A stretch of DNA of 64,000 nucleotides, taken from JAENVU01 sp963756815 (GTDB taxonomy: Bacteria > Actinomycetota > Acidimicrobiia > IMCC26256 > JAENVU01). Location of the stretch: positions 152,035 to 216,034 of the forward strand of contig CAVWPR010000002.1 in NCBI GenBank assembly GCA_963756815.1, read 5' to 3'. The position numbers and the translations under genes were made by a program. Position 1 is the first letter of the stretch. Every line of letters begins with the position of its first letter. The notes below the pieces were generated by a model, which worked only from the letters and a program-made list of their open reading frames with translations, did not search any database and was not told where the DNA came from. This document shows positions 63,967-64,000 of this stretch, one piece after another.

Positions 63967-64000
63967 GGTAACCTCATGTCCCGGGCGCAGCGCAGCACGA

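Overview
The window reads as three blocks of DNA from three different bacteria joined end to end, not as one natural locus. Block A (1 to about 17,683) is very GC-rich actinobacterial DNA. Its mix of acyl-CoA dehydrogenase, SCP-x-like thiolase with DUF35 partner, secreted propeller proteins and a TlpA-like protein suggests an Acidimicrobiia-type organism, but it has no rRNA gene and the placement is inference. Block B (about 17,684 to about 44,640) is Nocardia or a close relative, judged from its 16S/23S/5S operon and from the mycobacterial gene order tyrS, TPR, HAD, tlyA, nadK, recN, steA, mctB, pyrG, nudix, xerD, parA. Block C (about 44,650 to 64,000) is an alphaproteobacterium of the Hyphomicrobiales (Bradyrhizobium/Xanthobacteraceae-like), judged from DUF992, TrcR/DUF1013, ispH-thrB-rnhA-peroxiredoxin, DUF1192, RcdA/DUF1465 and CtrA boxes. 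Each junction cuts a gene in the middle: a secreted protein abuts the last codons of leuA at about 17,683, and parA abuts a GT87 glycosyltransferase at about 44,650. A chimeric assembly is the simplest explanation.

Block A: an urate-oxidase-N-like membrane protein (partial), a histidine phosphatase, three 81-bp tandem repeats, and a redoxin gene interrupted by one in-frame TGA. That TGA sits at the redox position and is followed by a hairpin whose loop is GGUCU, so this is a strong selenoprotein candidate. Next come a divergent ArsR-PPOX-AHSA1 operon with a perfect 10-6-10 palindrome over the arsR start codon, a molybdopterin oxidoreductase, a dimethylformamidase-like secreted protein, an acyl-CoA dehydrogenase, a secreted beta-helix-like protein, tRNA-Cys, two secreted propeller proteins, and a DUF35-thiolase / thiolase / enoyl-CoA hydratase operon.

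Block B: truncated leuA, a FadR-type regulator, an AraC regulator and NmrA-type reductase pair, tyrS, the rRNA operon with its terminator, a TPR protein with a long Arg/Gly-rich repeat region, a HAD phosphatase, a YdcF-like protein, the tlyA-nadK-recN operon, a SRPBCC protein, steA-mctB, pyrG-nudix-xerD, and the first third of parA. Apart from leuA, its protein genes are intact.

Block C: GT87 (partial), aspartate aminotransferase, a winged-helix/hydrolase fusion, a DUF992 protein, an EF-G-like GTPase ending in a palindromic repeat, a chemoreceptor, trcR, ispH, thrB, rnhA, a peroxiredoxin, a DsbD-domain protein, YqgE/AlgH, a GGDEF-EAL membrane protein, a quinone oxidoreductase, DUF1192, and an rcdA homologue. 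Upstream of rcdA lie two exact TTAA-N7-TTAA CtrA boxes. They are followed at promoter distance by an apparent unannotated small RNA of about 95 nt (three hairpins, the last a terminator).

Reading frames in A and C, and in leuA of B, are broken by many frameshifts. Nearly all those I could resolve are single-base insertions, which points to sequence error and not to gene decay. Products for such genes are given from the spliced frames.
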